NCBI RefSeq assembly: GCF_011601345.1
Contig: NZ_JAAORB010000014.1
Coordinates: forward strand, 1 to 59,309
Direction of reading: 5' to 3'
Length of the DNA stretch: 59,309 nt
Source: Roseovarius gahaiensis
Lineage (GTDB): Bacteria; Pseudomonadota; Alphaproteobacteria; Rhodobacterales; Rhodobacteraceae
Shown here: positions 10,184 to 19,055 of the stretch, one piece after another
Position numbering within the stretch: the stretch's first letter is position 1
Layout: each line of letters opens with the position of its first letter
The notes under the pieces: model-generated
Databases searched by the model: none
Seen by the model: the letters and a program-made list of their open reading frames with translations, nothing else
Told to the model about the DNA's origin: nothing
Translations under genes and position numbers: made by a program

Positions 10184-10647
10184 CGGACGACGCAACATTC
10201 GAAGACGGCCGTGAGGCACCGCTAAATCTTGGGGCGTTCGACCCTGATGATTTGCAGGTGATATCTGCATTGACGCAGGATGCGGTGTTTCCGATCACGG
10301 AAATGAGCTGGCAGGCCGGTCAGCGGCGCTTTGCCATCCTGCTCAATCGCTTTCGGTGGGAGGATCAGGGCCGCGAGCGGCACGCCCCGGAACGTGTGCA
10401 ATCGGTGTTGGTGATCGACAATGTGTTGCGGGTGTCCAGCCAAGGTGTTGAGAGGTCAGAGGCCGACACCATCCTGTCGCTGTTGTCGATCTCTTTCCAC
10501 CCCGGCGAAGAGGGCACCGGCCACCTGTTGCTGACGCTTGCGGGCGACGGCGCTCTGCGGCTTGAGGTCGAGGCACTGGAAGTGACCCTGAAAGACGTGA
10601 CGCGGCCCTATATTGCGCCCTCCGGAAAAACGCCGGATCACGGCTGA
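10180..10647 (+). CDS. DUF2948 family protein
   Basis: A 155-residue protein of unknown function. The segment [25 protein letters not shown] followed by [13 protein letters not shown] is characteristic of the alphaproteobacterial DUF2948 family, which commonly lies between murA and hisD. It starts with GTG overlapping the murA stop (GTGA), which implies coupled translation. No membrane segment or catalytic motif is visible. Confidence 0.85.
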   Translation: MTDDATFEDGREAPLNLGAFDPDDLQVISALTQDAVFPITEMSWQAGQRRFAILLNRFRWEDQGRERHAPERVQSVLVIDNVLRVSSQGVERSEADTILSLLSISFHPGEEGTGHLLLTLAGDGALRLEVEALEVTLKDVTRPYIAPSGKTPDHG

Positions 10648-10919
10648 ATGCCGCTTGTGCCGTCTGGTGGTGCGGTGGCAGTTTTTGCTGAACCGGCCTT
10701 AGATACAGCACATCATAGAAGGCCCCCGCGCAGGATCGCCTTGGCGCCTTATGGGCGGGCATCACAAGCCTGGCCGGCAGTGTTTTCGGCATTGGCCAAA
10801 TGCGGGGCAGGGGCTATTCATCCGCGATGACCGGCGCATATATCGCAAATGGCCCACCGGATCGTGGGTTGAGGCGCGGCGGCCCACGTTCTAAAGCTGC
10901 CCCAACAAGGAGAGTCGTG

Positions 10920-12227
10920 ATGCCCGTATTCTTGGATGCACAAGCGCCTGATTTCGAAACGGCCTTTGCCCAGCTTCTGACCGCCAAGCGTGAAGAGTCG
11001 CCCGATGTCGACGACACGGTTGCCGCGATCATCGCCGATGTGCGCAGCCGCGGCGATGCCGCGCTGATCGAGCTGACCGCCAAGTTCGACCGTTTGGAGC
11101 TACGCCCCGAAACCCTGCGGTTCAGCCGCGAAGAGGTGGACGCGCTGATCGCTGATGTGCCCTCGCACGAACGCCACGCCCTGCAAATCGCCGCCGACCG
11201 CATACGCGCCTACCACGAACGCCAATTGCCCGAAGATGCCAGTTGGACCGATGAGGCGGGCGCCACCCTTGGCTGGCGCTGGACGCCGGTCAGTGCGGCG
11301 GGGCTTTATGTGCCGGGTGGTCTGGCCTCTTACCCGTCATCGGTTTTGATGAACGCGATTCCGGCCAAAGTCGCCGGGGTTGAACGGCTGGCCATCACCG
11401 TTCCTACACCGGACGGGCAGGCTAACCCGCTGGTTTTGCTGGCCGCGCGTCTGGCCGGGGTGGACGAGATTTACCGCATCGGCGGCGCGCAAGCGATCGC
11501 CGCGCTGGCCTACGGCACCGAAACGATTGCGCCGGTCGACAAGATCACCGGGCCGGGCAACGCCTTTGTCGCCGCCGCCAAGCGGCGCGTGTTCGGGCGT
11601 GTCGGCATTGACATGATCGCCGGGCCGTCGGAAATTCTGGTGATCGCGGATCGCGACAACAACCCCGATTGGATCGCGCTTGATATGCTCAGCCAAGCCG
11701 AACATGACGAAAGCGCGCAATCGATCCTGATCACCGATGATCCGGCCATGGCCAAGGCGGTTGCGGCGGCGATTGAGCGCCACCTGCATACCTTGGAACG
11801 GCGCGAGATTGCTGGCGCAAGCTGGCGCGATTTTGGGGCCATCATCACCGTGCCGGATCTGGACCGTGCCGCCGAATTGTCGAACCGCATCGCGCCGGAA
11901 CACCTTGAACTGTGCGTCGGGGATGCCGATGGGCTGGCCGAAAAAATCACCCATGCCGGGGCGATTTTCCTTGGGGCGTGGACGCCGGAGGCAATCGGCG
12001 ATTACGTGGGCGGGCCCAATCACGTGCTGCCAACGGCGCGTTCTGCGCGCTTTTCGTCGGGTCTGAGCGTGCTGGATTTCGTCAAGCGCACGACCATGGC
12101 CCGGATGACGCCGGCCGCGCTGCGTGCAATCGGCCCCGCCGCCGAGACATTGGCCACGTCCGAAAGCCTGCAAGCCCATGGCCTGTCGGTGACAGCCCGC
12201 CTTAACCATCTCAACGAGCAATCATAA
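10920..12227 (+). CDS. hisD: Histidinol dehydrogenase
   Basis: The last two steps of histidine synthesis: NAD-dependent oxidation of histidinol to histidine. The open frame begins at 10800, but the start is placed at ATG 10920 because it has AAGGAG at proper spacing and the usual N-terminus (MPVFLDAQAPDFETAF). This gives 435 residues, the family length. Visible motifs include TGPGNAFVAAAKR, GIDMIAGPSEIL, the zinc-site segment SQAEHDESAQS and the C-terminal GGPNHVLPT. About 270 bases upstream of the start hold no other gene. UPF0262 follows after 1 base. Confidence 0.97.
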   Translation: MPVFLDAQAPDFETAFAQLLTAKREESPDVDDTVAAIIADVRSRGDAALIELTAKFDRLELRPETLRFSREEVDALIADVPSHERHALQIAADRIRAYHERQLPEDASWTDEAGATLGWRWTPVSAAGLYVPGGLASYPSSVLMNAIPAKVAGVERLAITVPTPDGQANPLVLLAARLAGVDEIYRIGGAQAIAALAYGTETIAPVDKITGPGNAFVAAAKRRVFGRVGIDMIAGPSEILVIADRDNNPDWIALDMLSQAEHDESAQSILITDDPAMAKAVAAAIERHLHTLERREIAGASWRDFGAIITVPDLDRAAELSNRIAPEHLELCVGDADGLAEKITHAGAIFLGAWTPEAIGDYVGGPNHVLPTARSARFSSGLSVLDFVKRTTMARMTPAALRAIGPAAETLATSESLQAHGLSVTARLNHLNEQS

Positions 12228-12228
12228 A

Positions 12229-12708
12229 ATGTCGCGTATCAGTCATATCCAGTTGGACGACGCCAACCTGCCGCCGCCCACCCCCGAGATCGAACAAGAG
12301 CGCAAAGTTGCCATGTTCGACCTGATCGAAGAAAACTCTTTTGTGCTGCCCAAGCGGGATGACCGGATGGCACCTGATGGACCGTATCGGGTGGGCCTGT
12401 CGATCCGCGACAAGCGGCTGGTGTTCGATATCCGCACCGAGGATGACAGCCCGGCGGCTGAATTTCACCTGTCCTTGTCGCCGTTTCGGCAGGTTGTGAA
12501 AGATTACTGGCAAATCTGCGAAAGCTATTTTGACGCGGTGAAAAACATGCCACCGGCGCAGATCGAAACCATCGACATGGCCCGCCGGGGTATTCACAAC
12601 GAAGGCGCGCGCATTCTGGAAGAACGGCTGGAGGGCAAGGCCGAGATCGACAACGACACCGCCCGCCGCCTGTTCACGCTGATCTGCGTGCTGCATTTCG
12701 GAGGCTGA
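12229..12708 (+). CDS. UPF0262 family protein
   Basis: A 159-residue soluble protein of unknown function, typical of alphaproteobacteria and usually found directly after hisD, as here. Diagnostic parts are EQERKVAMFDLIEENSF, GPYRVGLSIRDKRLVFDI and the C-terminal RRLFTLICVLHFGG. It starts 1 base after the hisD stop and is followed by the phosphatase-like gene after 5 bases, so the three are very likely co-transcribed. Confidence 0.9.
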   Translation: MSRISHIQLDDANLPPPTPEIEQERKVAMFDLIEENSFVLPKRDDRMAPDGPYRVGLSIRDKRLVFDIRTEDDSPAAEFHLSLSPFRQVVKDYWQICESYFDAVKNMPPAQIETIDMARRGIHNEGARILEERLEGKAEIDNDTARRLFTLICVLHFGG

Positions 12709-12713
12709 GCGCG

Positions 12714-13175
12714 GTGGTCGGCCCACTTCCTCAGTCGGTCTTGTTTTGCTGCGATCATAACGCGGTGCGCTCGCCCATGGCCGAGGGCATCATGAAGAAA
12801 TTCTATGGCGCTGACACTTATGTGCAATCGGCCGGTGTCAAAAGCGACATGGAAGTGGACGGGTTCTCCATCGCTGTCTGTGACGAGATCGGTGTTGAAC
12901 TGGCGCGCCATCGCACTCGCAGTTTCGATGAAATGGAACAATGGGGCGATGATCTGTCATCGTTCGACCTGATCGTGGCGCTTAGCCCGGCCAGCCAGCG
13001 TAAGGCGCTGGAATTGACGCGGGTGTTTCATCTGGACGTGATTTACTGGCCAATCATGGACCCGTCGGGCCTTGGTAAAACCCGCGAGGCCAAACTGGCC
13101 GCTTATAGACAAACACGCGATCAGATCATTTCACACCTCAAGGATCGTTGGGGCGAACCGAAGGACATGCCATGA
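12714..13175 (+). CDS. Low-molecular-weight protein-tyrosine-phosphatase-like protein
   Basis: A 153-residue member of the LMW-PTP/arsenate-reductase fold. The P-loop C-x5-R-S is present as CDHNAVRS (Cys13, Arg19) and is followed by PMAEG, as in the family. The canonical CTGNICRS residues between are replaced, so the substrate may differ from phosphotyrosine. A candidate general-acid Asp is in IMDPSGLG near the C-terminus. The start is GTG at 12714. It is the third gene of the hisD-UPF0262 group and overlaps the next gene by ATGA. The cellular substrate is unknown. Confidence 0.8.
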   Translation: MVGPLPQSVLFCCDHNAVRSPMAEGIMKKFYGADTYVQSAGVKSDMEVDGFSIAVCDEIGVELARHRTRSFDEMEQWGDDLSSFDLIVALSPASQRKALELTRVFHLDVIYWPIMDPSGLGKTREAKLAAYRQTRDQIISHLKDRWGEPKDMP

Positions 13176-13567
13176 CCCAAACAGTCAAAGCTTATTTCGA
13201 TGCGTTCAACACTGGCGATGTGGCAGGAATGTTGGCCTGTCTTAGTGATGACGTGGCGCATCATGTGAACGAGGGGCAGGTTCGGGCGGGCAAAGAGGCG
13301 TTCCGCGCCTTTTGCGAACATATGAACCACTGCTATCGCGAAAACCTGACCGACATGGTGATTTTCGAGGCCGAGGGCGGCACGCGGGCTGCCGCTGAAT
13401 ACGTTGTGAATGGCACCTATCTGAACACCGATGACGGGCTGCCAGAGGCCAGCGGCCAGACTTATCGTTTGCCGGCGGGATCGTTTTTCTCGCTGGAAAA
13501 CGGTCTGATCACACGGGTGGTCACCTATTACAATCTGGCCGACTGGATGCGGCAGGTCAAAGGATGA
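13172..13567 (+). CDS. NTF2-like / SnoaL-like protein (ketosteroid-isomerase-related)
   Basis: A 131-residue small alpha-plus-beta cone protein. The opening VKAYFDAFNTGDVAGMLACLSDDVAHHVNEG and the later VVTYYNLADWMRQV fit the SnoaL/NTF2-like superfamily of isomerases, hydrolases and ligand binders. The start is ATG 13172, which overlaps the upstream stop by ATGA, rather than an in-frame upstream codon at 13148. It is coupled to the GNAT gene after it by another ATGA. No specific substrate can be inferred. Confidence 0.75.
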   Translation: MTQTVKAYFDAFNTGDVAGMLACLSDDVAHHVNEGQVRAGKEAFRAFCEHMNHCYRENLTDMVIFEAEGGTRAAAEYVVNGTYLNTDDGLPEASGQTYRLPAGSFFSLENGLITRVVTYYNLADWMRQVKG

Positions 13568-14160
13568 TCCGGGTTGCGCGGCTGACGGGGGCCGATCTGA
13601 CCGCGGCGCTGCCGGATGTGGCGCGGCTGCGGATTCAAGTGTTTCGGGATTGGCCCTATCTATATGACGGCGACGAGGCCTATGAACGGGACTACCTGCA
13701 AACCTATCGCGATAGCCCCGATGCCATCCTTGTAGGGGCCTTCGATGGTGACCGTTTGGTGGGGGCCTCGACCGGCACCCCGATGGAAGACCACGCCGAG
13801 GATTTCGCGGCGGCGTTTGACGGGCAGGGGATCGACCTGAGCGATATCTTTTATTGTGCCGAAAGCGTTTTGTTGCCCGAGTATCGCGGGCAGGGCATTG
13901 GGCATGCGTTTTTTGATGCACGCGAAGACCATGCCCGCGCAATGGGCCGCCGCTATGTGGCCTTTTGCGGCGTGGTGCGCCCCGATGACCACCCGCTCAG
14001 GCCCGCAGGCTATCAACCGCTTGATCCGTTCTGGCGCAAGCGGGGCTATACCCCTGTTGACGGGGCGGTTGCGCAGTTTCGGTGGAAAGACATTGATCAG
14101 CCAAGCGACACCGCGCATGCGCTGCAATTCTGGATGCGGCAAATTTTGCCCGTGGCCTGA
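13564..14160 (+). CDS. GNAT family N-acetyltransferase
   Basis: A 198-residue acetyl-CoA-dependent transferase. The acetyl-CoA-binding motif A is seen in ESVLLPEYRGQGIGHAFFDAREDHARAMG (R/Q-x-x-G-x-G/A). The neighbouring NTF2-like gene overlaps it by 4 bases. The substrate is unknown. It is the last gene of the plus-strand run that began at murA or hisD. Confidence 0.8.
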   Translation: MIRVARLTGADLTAALPDVARLRIQVFRDWPYLYDGDEAYERDYLQTYRDSPDAILVGAFDGDRLVGASTGTPMEDHAEDFAAAFDGQGIDLSDIFYCAESVLLPEYRGQGIGHAFFDAREDHARAMGRRYVAFCGVVRPDDHPLRPAGYQPLDPFWRKRGYTPVDGAVAQFRWKDIDQPSDTAHALQFWMRQILPVA

Positions 14161-14319
14161 CACTGTTCAATGGCCAAAGGCGCGGGACACCTTCGCGGCT
14201 GTGGACGTTGCGTGACGCTGCCGGAAAAAGTGCACTGAAAACTCTTTGCGCCACTTCCCAGGGTGATTCGCCTCTGTTAGCCTGTAATCAATAAAAAATA
14301 AGAGGCAGGTATACAGGCA

Positions 14320-15387
14320 ATGAAAACGGGCTTTAAAGGCGCGTTTGTCATCTCCTGGTCGCAGACAGAAGTGGACGGTTTGGGTGCCGCTCCTGTACAG
14401 GCATTGAATGTTGGGGCCGCATGGTCTTGGCAGGGTGATATTGTGCGGGTGGACGGCCCAAGTGAGGTTCTGCGCCTTGAGCAGGCAGACGGAGGACTGA
14501 ATTGCCGCAAGCGCGCGGCGCGGTTGGTGCGGCGCTTGGTGGGCGCGGCGAGGGCCAATAAACGTGAGCTTTGCGCAATTGATGTGGACGAGCCGTTGAT
14601 GGACAGTGGCTTTGTTGTCACCGATGGCGCACGCAGTTTCACCATAACCTTGATCGAGGTCGGCAAAGATGCCCCCCCATTGCTGATGTTTTTCGATGAG
14701 ATTCCCCCGGCCAATACAGAAATGTGGGTGGTGCATCACTCGGTCGAGGCCAACCGCCATCCGGCCTCCACCGGGCCGGAAACCGGCGGTGTGATTTGTT
14801 TTACACCGGGAACCCGGATCGAAACCCCCCAAGGCCCGCGCCTTGTGGAAGAGTTGCGCGAAGGCGACCGGGTGCAAACCAAAGACAACGGCGCCCAAGA
14901 GGTGCAATGGATCGGCAGCCGCCGCATGTCCGGGGCGCGTCTTTTCGCGATGCCGCATCTGCGGCCTGTGCGCATTCGCGCCGGAGCATTGGGGATCGAG
15001 CGGCCCGATCAAGAATTGCTGGTGTCGCCCGAACACCGGATGCTGATCAAAGGCGATGTTGCGCGTGCGTTGTTCAACACACCCGAGGTTTTGGTCACGG
15101 CGCGGGATCTGATCAACAACGGCTCTATCGCGGTGGATGCGCAAATGCGCGAGGTGACCTATTATCACCTGCTTTTGCCCGATCATCAGATTCTATGGGC
15201 CAACGGTGTCGAAACCGAAAGCTTTCACCCGGCCAGCACGGCACTGTCCACGCTGGACCCGGAGGACCGCGCACGCCTTCTGGGCCTTGATCCCGCTCTT
15301 GAACAAGAGCCGCAACGCTATGGCGGGTTTGCGCGCCGCAGCCTCAGCGCGTCAGAGGCTGCGCTTTTGACGCATGAAGCGGCGTAA
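14320..15387 (+). CDS. Hint-domain protein (Hedgehog/intein type)
   Basis: A 355-residue protein. Residues 1-155 are an uncharacterised, beta-rich N-terminal region. The Hint domain covers about 157-335. Block A is ICFTPGTRIETPQGPRLVEELREGDRV, with the N-terminal nucleophile Cys160, and block B is LLVSPEHRMLI, with His239. Both residues needed for the N-S acyl shift and self-cleavage are therefore present. The domain ends with VETESFHPA, as in the Hint_2 group common in roseobacters, with no C-terminal extein. Export could be by a leaderless route, since there is no signal peptide. The function of these proteins is not established. Confidence 0.85.
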   Translation: MKTGFKGAFVISWSQTEVDGLGAAPVQALNVGAAWSWQGDIVRVDGPSEVLRLEQADGGLNCRKRAARLVRRLVGAARANKRELCAIDVDEPLMDSGFVVTDGARSFTITLIEVGKDAPPLLMFFDEIPPANTEMWVVHHSVEANRHPASTGPETGGVICFTPGTRIETPQGPRLVEELREGDRVQTKDNGAQEVQWIGSRRMSGARLFAMPHLRPVRIRAGALGIERPDQELLVSPEHRMLIKGDVARALFNTPEVLVTARDLINNGSIAVDAQMREVTYYHLLLPDHQILWANGVETESFHPASTALSTLDPEDRARLLGLDPALEQEPQRYGGFARRSLSASEAALLTHEAA

Positions 15388-15421
15388 CCAACGGCGTCTG
15401 CGGGTTTAGCGTCAGGGCCGG

Positions 15422-15449
15422 TTGACATCGCCGGGATGAGGCGTATAAG
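15422..15449 (+). promoter_or_regulatory. Sigma-70-type promoter of rpsD
   Basis: TTGACA at 15422-15427 and TATAAG at 15444-15449 are separated by 16 bases, close to the consensus and about 107 bases before the rpsD start. Unusually for this GC-rich window, the match is nearly perfect, in keeping with a highly expressed ribosomal protein gene. The transcript would have a leader of about 100 bases. Confidence 0.7.
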
Positions 15450-15555
15450 CGCGACTTCATTGGTGTTGGTGGCCCCCGCAAGGGAATGCCTGTCATCCCG
15501 GCAACATCCGGGAAGAGGACAACGCCCTTCGAAACCTGAACGAAGGAGATCAGCC

Positions 15556-16176
15556 GTGACAAAACGCACGTCTGCCAAGTACAAAATTGACCGCCGGATG
15601 GGTGAAAACATCTGGGGTCGTCCGAAATCCCCGGTCAACCGTCGTGAATATGGCCCCGGCCAGCACGGTCAGCGCCGCAAGGGCAAGTTGTCTGACTTTG
15701 GTCTGCAGTTGCGCGCCAAGCAGAAGCTTAAGGGCTATTATGGCGACCTGACGGAAAAACAGTTCCGCCGCATTTACCGCGAAGCCGAGCGTCTGCGCGG
15801 TGACACCGGTGAATTGCTGATCGGTCTGCTGGAGCGTCGTCTGGATGCCGTCGTGTATCGCGCCAAGTTCGTTCCGACCGTGTTTGCCGCGCGTCAGTTC
15901 GTCAACCACGGCCATGTCCGTGTGAACGGCAAGAAGGTCAACATCCCTTCCTACCGCGTGAAAGAGGGTGACGTGATCGAAGTGCGTGACCGCTCCAAGC
16001 AAATGGCCGCCCTGCTGGAAGCCACACAACTGCCCGAGCGTGACGTGCCCGACTACATCGAGGCCGATCACTCCAAGATGACCGCAACATTCACCCGCAC
16101 TCCGGGCTTGGGCGATGTGCCCTATCCGGTGATGATGGAACCAAACCTCGTCATCGAATTCTACGCTCAGAACTAA
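15556..16176 (+). CDS. rpsD: 30S ribosomal protein S4
   Basis: A primary 16S rRNA-binding protein. The start is taken at GTG 15556, which follows AAGGAG and gives 206 residues, the normal length. The N-terminus [21 protein letters not shown] is the alphaproteobacterial form without the zinc-binding cysteines. The S4 RNA-binding domain is visible as [39 protein letters not shown] (split across about 92-130). It is a single-gene transcript, with its own promoter at 15422 and terminator at 16196. Confidence 0.98.
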   Translation: MTKRTSAKYKIDRRMGENIWGRPKSPVNRREYGPGQHGQRRKGKLSDFGLQLRAKQKLKGYYGDLTEKQFRRIYREAERLRGDTGELLIGLLERRLDAVVYRAKFVPTVFAARQFVNHGHVRVNGKKVNIPSYRVKEGDVIEVRDRSKQMAALLEATQLPERDVPDYIEADHSKMTATFTRTPGLGDVPYPVMMEPNLVIEFYAQN

Positions 16177-16195
16177 GCGTTCTGAACGGGTTTTG

Positions 16196-16230
16196 AAAAG
16201 GCCGCGACGGGGGACCGCCGCGGCCTTTTT
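16196..16230 (+). terminator. Rho-independent terminator of rpsD
   Basis: AAAAGGCCGCG at 16196-16206 pairs with CGCGGCCTTTT starting at 16219, and the hairpin ends in a run of five T. It lies 20 bases after the rpsD stop. Confidence 0.9.
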
Positions 16231-16355
16231 GCGTGCGCCCTGCGGTTTGAACTGAGGCAAGCGTGCCACGGTTGCCCATCACCCGGACGGGCTGGTTTTT
16301 GATACTGGTCAAGACCAAGGGGCAAAGCTAGAACGTCGACCAAGGAGTATGCGTC

Positions 16356-17438
16356 ATGACCAAGATCAAGCCACGACCCGGCATTCTGGAGATCGACCTG
16401 TATCAGGGCGGCGCGGCACATATCGAAGGGATGTCCAACGTGGTCAAGCTCAGCTCGAACGAAAACCCGTTCGGGCCAAGCGAAGCAGCCAAGGAGGCCT
16501 TTCGCAAGACCGGCTTTGACCTGCATCGCTACCCGTCCACCGATCACCGCGCCCTGCGCGAGGCCATTGGTGACGTGCACAATGTTGATCCGGCGCGGGT
16601 GATTTGTGGCGCCGGCAGTGACGAGATCATTGCCTTTCTGTGTCAGGCCTATGCCGGGCCGGGCGACGAGGTGATTCATACCGAGCACGGCTTTGCCATG
16701 TATCGGATCGGGGCTTTGGCCAATGGCGCCACCCCCGTCGAGGTGCCCGAGCGTGAACGCGTCACCGACGTGGATGCTATTCTGGCGGCCTGCACAGATG
16801 CCACCCGGTTGGTGTTTATCGCCAACCCCAACAACCCCACCGGCACCATGATCGGTGAAGGGGAATTGACGCGACTGGCCGATGGGCTGCCCGACCATGT
16901 GTTGCTGGTGATTGATGGCGCTTATGCGGAATATGTCGAAGGCTACGATGGCGGCGCGCGTCTGGTGGACAGCCGTGAAAACGTGGTGATGACACGCACC
17001 TTCTCCAAGCTCTATGGTCTGGGCGGTCTGCGCGTTGGCTGGGGCTATGGCCCGCAGCATGTGATCGACGTGCTCAATCGCATTCGTGGCCCGTTCAACC
17101 TTGGTCAGCCCGCACTGGTCACCGCCGAAGCGGCGGTGCGCGATACTGCTTGGGCCGAAAAATGCCGCAACGACAACACCCGCCTGCGCGCATGGCTGGC
17201 CGAAGCCTTGGCAGGCCATGGCGTGCCATCAGATACGTCGATGGCCAATTTCATTCTGGCGCGCTTTGGCTCGCAACAAGAGGCCGAGGCCTGCGATACC
17301 TACCTCAAATCTGAAGGCCTGATCGTGCGCCGCGTGCATGGCTACAAGCTGCCCAATTGCCTGCGCATCACCGTGGGCGACGAGCCAAGCTGCCGCCGCG
17401 TGGCCCATGCCGTGGGGCAGTTCATGGGGGATGAGTGA
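16356..17438 (+). CDS. hisC: Histidinol-phosphate aminotransferase
   Basis: PLP-dependent transamination of imidazole acetol-phosphate in histidine synthesis; in this group it often also acts on aromatic keto acids. The 360-residue sequence shows the fold-type I motifs [29 protein letters not shown] and the PLP lysine region [19 protein letters not shown]. It is directly coupled to tyrA, which fits shared use in tyrosine and phenylalanine synthesis. Confidence 0.96.
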   Translation: MTKIKPRPGILEIDLYQGGAAHIEGMSNVVKLSSNENPFGPSEAAKEAFRKTGFDLHRYPSTDHRALREAIGDVHNVDPARVICGAGSDEIIAFLCQAYAGPGDEVIHTEHGFAMYRIGALANGATPVEVPERERVTDVDAILAACTDATRLVFIANPNNPTGTMIGEGELTRLADGLPDHVLLVIDGAYAEYVEGYDGGARLVDSRENVVMTRTFSKLYGLGGLRVGWGYGPQHVIDVLNRIRGPFNLGQPALVTAEAAVRDTAWAEKCRNDNTRLRAWLAEALAGHGVPSDTSMANFILARFGSQQEAEACDTYLKSEGLIVRRVHGYKLPNCLRITVGDEPSCRRVAHAVGQFMGDE

Positions 17439-18355
17439 TGGCGCAGGTATATGACCGCGTCGCACTGGTCGGGCTTGGGCTGATTGCGTCCTCCATGTTC
17501 TGGGCGATCAAGCGCGCAGGGCTGGCGGGCGAGGTTACCGGTTATGCCCGATCTGCGCAAACGCGCGCCACGGCCCGCCAGATCGGCCTGTGTGACCGGG
17601 TGTGCGAGACCGCCGCAGAGGCGGTCACAGGGGCCGACCTTGTGGTTCTGTGCGTGCCGGTCGGCGCCATGGGCCCTGTGGCTGCCGAGATTGGCCCGGC
17701 GCTGAAACCCGGCGCCACGGTCAGCGATGTCGGCTCTGTCAAAAAGGCCGTGATCGAGGCCGTCGCGCCGCATTTGCCCGACAATGTGCATTTCGTGCCC
17801 GCTCACCCCTTGGCCGGGACCGAACATTCCGGCCCGCAATCGGGGTTTGCCGAACTCTTTGACAATCGCTGGTGTCTTATTGTCCCGGTCGAGGGCAGCA
17901 ATCGCGACGCCGTGGCGCGGATCGAGGCGCTGTGGCAGGGCATGGGCGCGCAAACCGATGAAATGGACGCCGAGCATCACGATCTGGTGTTGGCTGTCAC
18001 CAGTCACGCCCCGCATTTGATCGCCTACACAATGGTCGGTGTGGCCGACGATCTGCGCCGCGTGACCGATAGCGAGGTGATCAAGTATTCTGCTGCGGGG
18101 TTTCGGGATTTTACCCGCATCGCCGCCAGTGACCCCACGATGTGGCGCGACGTGTTTTTGAACAACAAAGAGGCGACGCTGGAAATCCTTGGCCGCTTCA
18201 CCGAAGAACTGTTTGCGCTGCAACGCGCCATTCGCACCGGTGACGGGGACCATCTGTTCGAGTATTTTACCCGCACCCGCGCCATTCGGCGCGGCATTAT
18301 CGAGGCTGGTCAAGATACCGATGCCCCGGATTTCGGGCGGGTCAAAAAAGGGTAA
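17438..18355 (+). CDS. tyrA: Prephenate/arogenate dehydrogenase
   Basis: NAD(P)-dependent oxidative decarboxylation of prephenate or arogenate in tyrosine synthesis. The N-terminal nucleotide-binding loop is VGLGLIASSMFWAIK. The active-site segment FVPAHPLAGTEHSGPQSG and the SHAPHLIAYTMV helix are typical of TyrA. The start is ATG 17438, which overlaps the hisC stop (TGATG); a GTG at 17435 is also possible. The protein has 305 residues and no fused chorismate mutase or ACT domain. Confidence 0.93.
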   Translation: MAQVYDRVALVGLGLIASSMFWAIKRAGLAGEVTGYARSAQTRATARQIGLCDRVCETAAEAVTGADLVVLCVPVGAMGPVAAEIGPALKPGATVSDVGSVKKAVIEAVAPHLPDNVHFVPAHPLAGTEHSGPQSGFAELFDNRWCLIVPVEGSNRDAVARIEALWQGMGAQTDEMDAEHHDLVLAVTSHAPHLIAYTMVGVADDLRRVTDSEVIKYSAAGFRDFTRIAASDPTMWRDVFLNNKEATLEILGRFTEELFALQRAIRTGDGDHLFEYFTRTRAIRRGIIEAGQDTDAPDFGRVKKG

Positions 18356-18359
18356 CGAT

Positions 18360-18977
18360 ATGCGTAAGGTTTTGCTTATTCCATTGCTTTTAATGGGATG
18401 TTCCATGATTCCCGGCGCAGGCAAAAATGACAGGGACCAACCTGTGGTGTCCAGCCGGGGATCGGTCTGCGGCGATCCGTCCATCAAGGGCGAGGTCGTG
18501 GGCGCGCTGCCCGGTCCCGGCGGCTGTGGCGTTACGGCGGCCGTGCGTGTGCGCCAGATCGGCGGGATCGCGCTCAGCCAGCCGTCGGTGATGGAATGCA
18601 ACACGGCCCGCACCCTGAAAACGTGGGTTGATCGCGACATGACCCCGACGGTCGGTTCTTTTGGTGGCGGCGCGACGGCGCTTCAGGTGCCCGCACATTA
18701 CGCCTGCCGCACCCGCAACCATCGCCCCGGCGCGCGCCTGTCTGAGCACGCAAAAGGCAAGGCGATCGACATTTCCGCCATCACACTGGCTGACGGGTCG
18801 GAAATTTCCGTGCTGAACGATTGGGGCCAAGGCAAAAAAGGCCGAATCCTGCGCCAGTTGCACAGCGCGGCTTGTGGGCCGTTTGGCACGGTGCTGGGTC
18901 CGAACTCTGATCGCCACCACAAGGACCATTTCCACTTCGATACGGCCGACCACGGCTATGGGCCCTATTGCCGCTAA
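18360..18977 (+). CDS. Extensin-like lipoprotein (peptidase M15-related)
   Basis: A 205-residue putative cell-wall enzyme. The start is ATG 18360, giving a lipoprotein signal (KVLLIPLLLMGCS) with the lipidated Cys at about 14. The remainder matches the bacterial extensin-like C-terminal family, which is related to M15 D,D-carboxypeptidases. It includes RLSEHAKGKAIDISA, where the SEH and D motifs are metal-binding candidates, and SDRHHKDHFHFDTADHG near the C-terminus. It follows tyrA by 4 bases. It is probably anchored in the membrane facing the periplasm. Confidence 0.85.
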   Translation: MRKVLLIPLLLMGCSMIPGAGKNDRDQPVVSSRGSVCGDPSIKGEVVGALPGPGGCGVTAAVRVRQIGGIALSQPSVMECNTARTLKTWVDRDMTPTVGSFGGGATALQVPAHYACRTRNHRPGARLSEHAKGKAIDISAITLADGSEISVLNDWGQGKKGRILRQLHSAACGPFGTVLGPNSDRHHKDHFHFDTADHGYGPYCR

Positions 18978-18990
18978 ACTGGCCTTTCAT

Positions 18991-19050
18991 TGTTCGTGAA
19001 ATACTCCGGGGGTGAGGCCGCAGGCCGAGGGGGCAGCGCCCCCTCAATCC
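18991..19050. repeat. Intergenic GC-rich palindromic repeat, copy 1
   Basis: This contains the block tgttcgtgaaatactccggg, then a hairpin GAGGGGGC-AGC-GCCCCCTC at 19027-19045. The same arrangement (tgttcataaatatcccgggg, then gggggcagcgcccc) is found at 53908-53966. It lies between two convergent genes (extensin-like and DUF2125). It may act as a bidirectional terminator or 3'-end stabiliser, although there is no T-run. Confidence 0.7.
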
Positions 19051-19055
19051 CGGCC

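Noticed and set aside
10648..10830. 60-codon frame between DUF2948 and hisD
   Set aside because: No ribosome-binding site and no conserved-looking sequence; the 270-base gap is read as leader and spacer.
16173..17219. 348-codon antisense open frame over hisC
   Set aside because: A shadow frame of hisC, lacking domains and a start signal.
17342..18640. 432-codon antisense open frame over tyrA and the extensin-like gene
   Set aside because: A shadow frame in GC-rich coding DNA; sense genes have motifs, start signals and family lengths.
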